Assembly: GCA_009746045.1 (NCBI GenBank)
Contig: RPFO01000766.1
Coordinates: 333,950-388,949 of the forward strand
DNA: 55,000 nucleotides
Direction of reading: 5' to 3'
DNA from: Mesostigma viride
Lineage: Eukaryota > Streptophyta > Mesostigmatophyceae > Mesostigmatales > Mesostigmataceae
Shown: positions 49,401 through 55,000 of the stretch, in pieces
Layout: each line of letters opens with the position of its first letter
Position numbering within the stretch: the first letter of the stretch is position 1
Translations under genes and position numbers: made by a program
Notes under the pieces: model-generated
Database searches by the model: none
What the model saw: only the letters and a program-made list of their open reading frames with translations
Told to the model about the DNA's origin: nothing

Positions 49401-51318
49401 TGACCCGCCTCTGCGCGCTTGCGCCCACCGCGGCCGCCTCCTGGGGGCTCTCACCACCCACAGCCCCCTGGGTCTGAGTCTGGGCCCCTGCCCCCTCTGC
49501 CTCCCCCATCGGCTGCTCCCCCATCTGCTGCGAGGCCTTCTCAAACGCGGCCTCAAAGCCCGTCCCGGTCTGCTGGATCTCCTCCGTGGCGCGCTCCGCC
49601 TCCTCCTTGATCATGCCCTCCGTCGCCTCACCTGCCCCCACCTTGCTCATGTCCACGCGCGTGGGCTCCACCGCCGCCGCCTGGCCCTGCGTGGGCTGCG
49701 TCGCCGCACCCTGGGGATGAGCCATCTGGGGGGATGCCAGCAGCTCCTTCAAGCCACCACCGGCCGTGGGCTTGGTCTCCTCCATGGACGGCTGCGTGGC
49801 CGGCACTCCTTCCGTGGGCTGCGCCGCCGCCCCCTCCACCTCTGCCATCTGCTGCGATACCGCTGCTTGCGGACGCGCCGTATCCACGTCCGGCTGCGCC
49901 ATCTTCTCGCCACCTGGCATTGCTGCGGGAACGCCCTGCGTGGGCTTCGTTGCCGCACCCTCCGGTTGTGCCATCTGCTGGGAGACGGCCTCCTGGTCCT
50001 CGCCAACCCAACCCTCCTGCTTGCTCTCCACCTCTAGGCCACCACCATGTGCCACCTGTCCCTTAGTGGTCTGGTCACCCGCCCTCTCCGCCTCTCCCAT
50101 CGGGTGCTCCCCCATCTGCTGCGAGGTATTCTCAAACACGGCCTCAAACCCCGTCCCGGTCTGCTGGATCTCCTCCACGGCGCGCTCCGCCTCCTCCTTG
50201 CCCATGCCCTCCGCCGCCTCCCCTCCCGCCCTTGCCTCACCGCCCTGTTGCTGGCCCAGCCTCCTGCCCTCTTGCTGGCTCATGTCCACAGGCATCGGCT
50301 CGGCCGCCGCCACCTGGCCCTGCGTGGGCTGAGTCGCGACGCCCTCGGGCTGAGCCATCTGCTGCGAGATGGCCTCACCCTCGCCCTCCTCGCCCCTGGC
50401 TACCTTTGCGGGCGGCTGGTCAGCCAACTCCTTGGGCGGCGCTGCCAGCTGTTCCACGCCCAGAGCCTGCTTGATGCCTTCCTCCGCGGCGCGCGCGTAC
50501 TTCTTCAAGTCCTCCGCGCCACGCCCCGCGCGCTCCTGTCCACTCGGCTGGGACGGCCCCCATGGCTCGCCCTGACCCGTCGTCTCCTGCCCCATCCTCT
50601 TCCCCTCCTCCCTCTGCTCCCATGCCGCCTGGCCAGTGCCCTCCTTGCCCATAGGCTCCTTAGCCTCGGTGCCGGCCCCCTCAAAGGACAAGCCCTCCTC
50701 CTGCGCAACTGGCTCCAGGAAGCCCTCGGCGGTCCGCTCGATGCTCTCTCGCGCGACAGGCAGCGGCTTCATGCCCTCCGACTCCGCTCGACCCTCATCG
50801 ATCGCCTCCAGATGCTCCTCCGCGAGCTGATCCAGCTCAGAGGTGGGCAGGATGCCTGCCTGCTCGGGGGACAGCTGCTCGCCCTCGCCTCCAGATGGTT
50901 GCTCAGGAGCTTCCTCCTGCGGCTGCGAGGGCTGTTCCTCCTTGGCGCCTACAGAGACCACCGGAGCGAGCTCGGCCTCGCCTTCGGTTTGCTGCCTTGA
51001 AGTCACGCCACCATCCAGCGGCAAATCCTGCTCCTTTGTGCCGATAGACACGACCGCGGCCAGCCCTTCACGGTCGGTCGGTGCCTTCTCGCGTGGGGCC
51101 TCCTGGAAGATTTCCTCTTCCACCGGGAACGGCTCGCGCTGAGCCTCGGTTTCTCGCTTGGGAGTTTCGCCTCTCTGCCGCGAGATCCCAGGCTCCTTCT
51201 CGGCGATGGTGACAGCCACAGCCACCTTCTCGCGGTCGGCTTCCACTGCACCTTCAAAGTAGGCAGCGGGATCTTTGGCGATTTCCTGAATCCGGATCTC
51301 GGGAAGGACTTCTGGCAT
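46407..51318 (-). CDS. Acidic, Gln/Glu/Ala-rich internally repetitive protein of unknown function, 3 exons, 1,034 aa
   Basis: Exons 51318-48556 (921 codons), 47705-47562 (48) and 46604-46407 (65 plus TGA) join in phase 0 at GT-AG sites. I do not recognise the family. The N-terminus (MPEVLPEIRIQEIAKDPAAY) is the least repetitive part. Residues about 330-780 are built from a SQQM...GAATQPTQG module. The end of exon 1 is a long charged helix (EEVRARAEEAERGRKEEAAE; KRREEEKKQREEEERA), likely a coiled coil. Exons 2-3 encode a well-ordered, helical C-terminus (ARHMLVLEAEDVSPEDWAER; ERKKKIFEDVVHDLKDALSR) that looks like the functional part. There is no signal peptide or membrane segment. TGTAA occurs 22 nt past the stop. 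Reading past the 48,556 donor gives only a Gly-rich tail, which supports splicing. It may be a cytoskeletal or scaffold protein; that is a guess. Confidence 0.75.
47715..47985 (-). repeat. C-rich polypyrimidine tract upstream of the gene C exon 2 acceptor
   Basis: On the coding strand this is about 260 nt of C/T (CCCCTCCCC and CCTTCCCCC types) ending at the acceptor before SDEEDV. On the plus strand it is G-rich with many GGGG runs, so it could form G-quadruplexes. Confidence 0.9.
48980..50345 (-). repeat. Coding repeats in gene C (SQQM...ATQPTQG modules and a long internal duplication)
   Basis: About nine copies of a 20-30 residue module follow the pattern SQQM-x(2-3)-E/Q-x-GAA-x-PT-x-G. 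A longer block occurs twice: ATQPTQG, then a VDMS tract, then EEIQQTGTGFEAVFEN in one copy and EEIQQTGTGFEAAFEK in the other, then SQQMGE. The two blocks are at about 50,340-50,060 and 49,720-49,470. Third positions vary between copies while the residues hold, which suggests the repeats are translated. Confidence 0.7.
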
Positions 51319-52020
51319 TTTGCCCTCAAGAAATAATGCAAATAAAAAAAATCGAGATAGTAGACGGACAGGTAGGGTCCTTCTTCAGCTCAATACAGCT
51401 TATGTGTTTCACAAACAAAAAGTGCCAACCAAATTGGCCTTATCGAGTGTTCACGGAGCCTCGATGGATGATTACGCAGAAAGGATTGCCCGGGAGGAGA
51501 AGACGTAATCTAAATACCAGGAAGCCGGCGGACCATGCGGAAGTTGAATCTTCCAGACTGCGCATGGCCGATGCGTAGGCCTATCGCCTGCTAGCCATCA
51601 GCAGTCAGCAGGATAAGCTATCACTTGACTCAGCTTCTAGTATCTACCATGTCTCTGCCAACGAAATTGCACGCAAAGCTACTGAACTCAGCGCTTTTTT
51701 TCCCGATTGCTCTGCGCCCGTTCAGAGTCTGCCATGCGCGCTCGCGCTGCACTGCTTCATGATGCACAATGAGCGATGCATCAAGATTCAAGGCAGAACG
51801 CAGGCCACGTGGCAGGCGGCCTGTTTTCAAGATCTCTGGCACCTCGTTGCCGAAATGCGAGGTAGACTTGCAATAAAATCGGTGGGTTGTGTGTGGGGTT
51901 GCCCAGCAGTGCAGTCGATCGTTGTTGGAGGCCGGGATTTACGGACGGCCAGTTGGGGGATTTAAGGGAAACGGGAAAAAAGGAGGGGGGACGGACGAAC
52001 GGCTGGCGCGGGACGGGGAA
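51319..52020. other. Upstream flank of gene C, no gene seen
   Basis: This interval must hold the gene C promoter. I see an AT-rich patch just upstream of the ATG (51,335-51,360) but no clear TATA box or other gene. Confidence 0.4.
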
Positions 52021-52566
52021 GTGAAAACGACTAGATGGGAACTATTGTCTTTATCAACCCCCTGAGACAACGCGGGATGGGAACTAACATCTTTCTCACC
52101 CCAGCGGAAAAAGAAGGGATGGGAACTAGCATTTTTACGGTAAATCCCCACCCCCGTAGAAAACGACGGGATGCGAACTAGCAGATTTACGGAAAATCCC
52201 CACCTCAGTAGAAAACGACGGGATGGGAACTAGCATTTTTACGGTAAATCCCCATCCCGGAGAGAAAACGACGGGATGGGAAGTAATATCTTTCTCACCC
52301 CGTGAGACAAGGACGGGATGGGAACTTATATCTTTCTCACCCCGTGAGACAACGACGGGATGCGAACTAATATCTTTCTCACCCCCGTAAGTCAACGACG
52401 GGATGGGAACTAATATCTTTCTCACCCCGTGAGACAACGGCGGGATGGGAACTAATATCTTTCTCACCCCATGAGACAAGGACGGGATGGGAACTAATAT
52501 CCTTCTCACCCCCGTAAGACAACGACGGGATGGGAACTAATATCTTTCTCACCCCATGAGACAGGA
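52020..52566. repeat. 42-43-bp satellite, 12 copies
   Basis: The unit is GACGGGATGGGAACTAATAT followed by CTTTCTCACCCCGTGAGACAA. Copies 3-5 are a variant about 52 bp long with ATTTTTACGGTAAATCCCC. The homogeneous copies are on the right and the diverged ones on the left. The 14-codon period leaves stop-free frames on the minus strand, which are not genes. Confidence 0.95.
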
Positions 52567-52585
52567 CCATATTTTTCAGACCCAT

Positions 52586-52609
52586 GAGTCTGGATGCGCA
52601 TCCAGACTC
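52586..52609. repeat. 24-bp perfect palindrome
   Basis: GAGTCTGGATGC followed by its exact reverse complement, no loop, 20 bp right of the satellite's end. Confidence 0.95.
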
Positions 52610-52880
52610 ACCCAAGCCTATTGGCGCGGTACTCCAAGCAGGTCCGTAGCCTGCAGACAAGGCTCGCCTGTCGGCCTGTGGGCCCGCGGGCGCGTAAATT
52701 ACTGTCTTCAGGCCGTAAGTGCAAGACAGCAGACCCCCGGCAGCCATGGCGGGCGAAACATTCTGGATATTTACGGGGGCGGCATGGACATTCACCTAAA
52801 CGTAGATTGACGTTTCAATACCTTGTTTCTCAGCACGCAAGTTAGCGTTAATTTCAATCCGATAGAGAAGGCATTTTATC

Positions 52881-53105
52881 ATGGATTTTCTCCAGAGCTT
52901 GACAGTGTTTGTCATGGAAGACTGGTCCAATCCAGTAAATCAAGTGTCGGCATTACTATCGATTGTTCCTTTGGACTGCTGCATTTGCCAATTGAGCTAT
53001 ACTTCGAAGAGTGATATTGCCTTGTTATGTTGCCAGGCGGAGCAAATGTCGCCAGGCGAGTTACCGTCGACTGTGCTCGTCATCACCTTGCAACAGTTGC
53101 AAGTA
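52881..53105 (+). CDS. Possible first exon of a plus-strand gene, hypothetical
   Basis: A frame begins MDFLQSLTVFVMEDWSNPVN and stays open 110 codons; a GTACAT donor is possible at about 53,103. Its codon use is unlike the GC-rich exons of genes A-C, and no domain is recognised. Confidence 0.2.
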
Positions 53106-53402
53106 CATGCACCTGGCGAGCGGGGTTGCTGGTGTTCTTTTCTTTCCTGCGAGCTGTCTTGGTTCTTCTGCGTTGTGCATTGTTTCTCGATGCATGTAGG
53201 AGCGCGCATATAAGCGGGCTTGCTTTCTTTGGGTCAGGTCCCGATGGTGCGTTGTCAATCGAGGGAGCCCGTCATAATTATTTTTATTGTTTTTTTTTAA
53301 TTATTTTTAAGCAGGCGTGCTTGTTGGGTATGGCTATTTACTTGTGGTTATATACTTCATACTTATGGCTATATACTTTATAGTATTGTTCGCTGCGGAG
53401 CT

Positions 53403-53818
53403 GTCATGGCTGTCATGGCTGTCATGGCCGTCATGGCCGTCATGGCCGTCATGGCCGTCATGGCCGTCATGGCCGTCATGGCCGTCATGGCCGTCATGGC
53501 CGTCGTGGCCGTCGTGGCCGTCGTGGCCGTCGTGGCCGTCGTGGCCGTCGTGGCCGTCGTGGCCGTCGTGGCCGTCGTGGCCGTCGTGGCCGTCGTGGCC
53601 GTCGTGGCCGTCGTGGCCGTCGTGGCCGTCGTGGCCGTCGTGGCCGTCGTGGCCGTCGTGGCCGTCGTGGCCGTCGTGGCCGTCGTGGCCGTCGTGGCCG
53701 TCGTGGCCGTCGTTGCCGTCGTGGCTGTCGTGGCTGTCGTGGCTGTCGTGGCTGTCATGGCTGTCTTGGCTGTCATGGCTGTCATGGCTGTCATGGCTGT
53801 CATGGCTGTCATGGCTGC
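53403..53818. repeat. 9-bp minisatellite, about 46 copies, with concentric variants
   Basis: Copies run GTCATGGCT (outer left), GTCATGGCC, a central block of about 28 GTCGTGGCC, then GTCGTGGCT and GTCATGGCT (outer right). The two outer variants match each other. Open frames on both strands (Met-Ala-Val/Val-Ala-Val; Trp-Pro-Ser) come from the 9-nt period. Confidence 0.97.
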
Positions 53819-55000
53819 CATTGTTGTCGCCGCTATCGTTCCATGCGTTCAGTACTGCCTAGGTGTCTTGCATCGCTGACTTTTGTGCCCGTTTGCATCT
53901 CTGGGTTATTAACATAGCTGTATTGCTTGCATTGGTGGCTGTCTGTGATTGTTTGCCTTGTTGGTGCATGTGGTGATGGAACATGGGCCTCTGTTGAGAG
54001 GTCACGTAGCATTGACAGTGCTGTACACAATGTGCGGCAATTTTTGGCAGGTCGCCACCTTTCATCGTCTGAGTGGGCCCCACCCGCAATCAGCCTCAAC
54101 TAGTTATCTAGGTACTAGGAGATTGGGGATGTGATATCGTCTTTGTGGTAAGTGCTCGCGGTGCTTGCTGCATGTGTGCTGGCTAGTGTTGGCATGTTGC
54201 TGGCTTGCTGGCTTGCTGGCTTTCTTGCATGCATCATGTGCATCTCTTGCGTTACTGACGTGAACAGAGGGGTCTGGGCTACATGCGGTTTGCAAGTGCT
54301 GCTATCTGCTTCCGTTGCTGCTATCTGCTACCTTGGCCACAGCTAAGCTGATGGTGTTGGCCGCCAGCAACTGGCTAAGGGCGAGCAGAGCATTTTCAAT
54401 GCCACATGAGCTGCCTACCTCAATCATGAACTTGCTGGATGCATTGGGGTGTTACCCATGTGGCTCACTCTTGTTGGAATAACACCGTGTATCTGTACCT
54501 TTCTCGCGCTCTACCTGTGTATACAACTTCCATTGTAAACCCAAATGACAGGCTTTTTTGTTGTATTCTTGTACTTGATGTTGCAAGTATATAGCAATAC
54601 TGTGACATACCATGTGGGTATGTCATGGAGAAGGCCTGCCCGACTGCCTTATTATTGTACCCACCCCGGTGCAGGTAGGGTTTTCACTACATGCATGCAT
54701 TGTGTTAGATGCCCTTGTGAAGTGAGTCCATTGAACCCATCATAGCTTCTCATATATATGCTTGCACGTGGTGCATGTAATGGAATGCGTGTGGCATGAT
54801 TCTTGAAAATGCCAGCACGTGCCCTAATTCAAAGTGTTTTGTCGTACCACCGTGGCTCCACATCTGCTCCATCCACATGCATCAGTTGCAGTGTGGTGCC
54901 TCACCATTATTCAATAACATGTGGTCTCTCACCATTAATAATTCATTCATGTGATCAAGCGGTCGACCCGATGGGGAGCTCCGCGGAGCACCCGTGTTAT
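53819..55000. other. Right-end stretch, no gene seen
   Basis: Only short frames and short TTGCTGGC-type repeats (54,190-54,230) and GCTGCTATCTGCT repeats (54,300-54,330) are seen. It could be intron of a gene beyond the edge. Confidence 0.4.

Noticed and set aside
52020-52566. CRISPR-like array
   Set aside because: The units are contiguous with no unique spacers, the locus is nuclear and eukaryotic, and there are no cas genes. It is a satellite.
53317-53879. Trp-Pro-Ser or Val-Ala-Val repeat proteins
   Set aside because: Their 9-nt period equals the minisatellite unit; frames on both strands are open, with no flanking coding signal.

Overview
This is a nuclear window from a eukaryote, most likely a motile (flagellated) green alga or a relative. 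The reasons: genes are split into many short GC-rich exons with GT(R)-AG introns; one gene encodes CFAP70, an axonemal protein kept only by lineages with motile cilia; and two genes carry a TGTAA poly(A) signal shortly after the stop, as is usual in chlorophytes. I cannot name the genus. The window is extremely rich in tandem repeats, and most long open frames in it are artefacts of those repeats.

Three genes could be rebuilt by splicing, with reading phase followed across junctions. (A) On the minus strand, from 15,802 running off the left edge, is an OSCA/TMEM63-type membrane channel (about 16 exons seen, about 730 residues, C-terminus missing). (B) On the plus strand, 16,949-32,276, is a complete CFAP70/FAP70 of 17 exons and 1,013 residues, with every junction in phase. 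(C) On the minus strand, 51,318-46,407, is a 3-exon gene for a 1,034-residue acidic, Gln/Glu/Ala-rich repetitive protein of unknown function. A and B are divergent and share a 1.1-kb intergenic stretch that holds a 241-bp Tc1/mariner-like MITE. B and C converge.

Between B and C (32.3-46.4 kb) lies a 14-kb graveyard of mobile elements, more AT-rich and full of TTAATTAA. It holds fold-back palindromes, a LINE reverse-transcriptase C-terminal remnant, a 106-bp truncated retroelement with 17-bp target duplications whose empty site survives in an inverted copy at 45.9 kb, two decayed tandem copies of a LINE ORF1-like gene, a pair of ~190-bp dispersed repeats, and a candidate 1.86-kb DNA transposon in TTAATTAA. 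Right of gene C are a 42-bp satellite (12 copies), a 24-bp perfect palindrome, and a 9-bp minisatellite.

The most unusual pattern is in CFAP70. At least five introns begin with tandem repeats whose first unit spans the exon end and the 5' splice site, so the donor is copied 2, 2, 4, 5 or about 91 times. One further intron carries a duplicated 3' splice site plus exon start. This looks like a repeated mode of intron growth by duplication of splice junctions. I saw no CRISPR array, rRNA, tRNA or bacterial-type operon.
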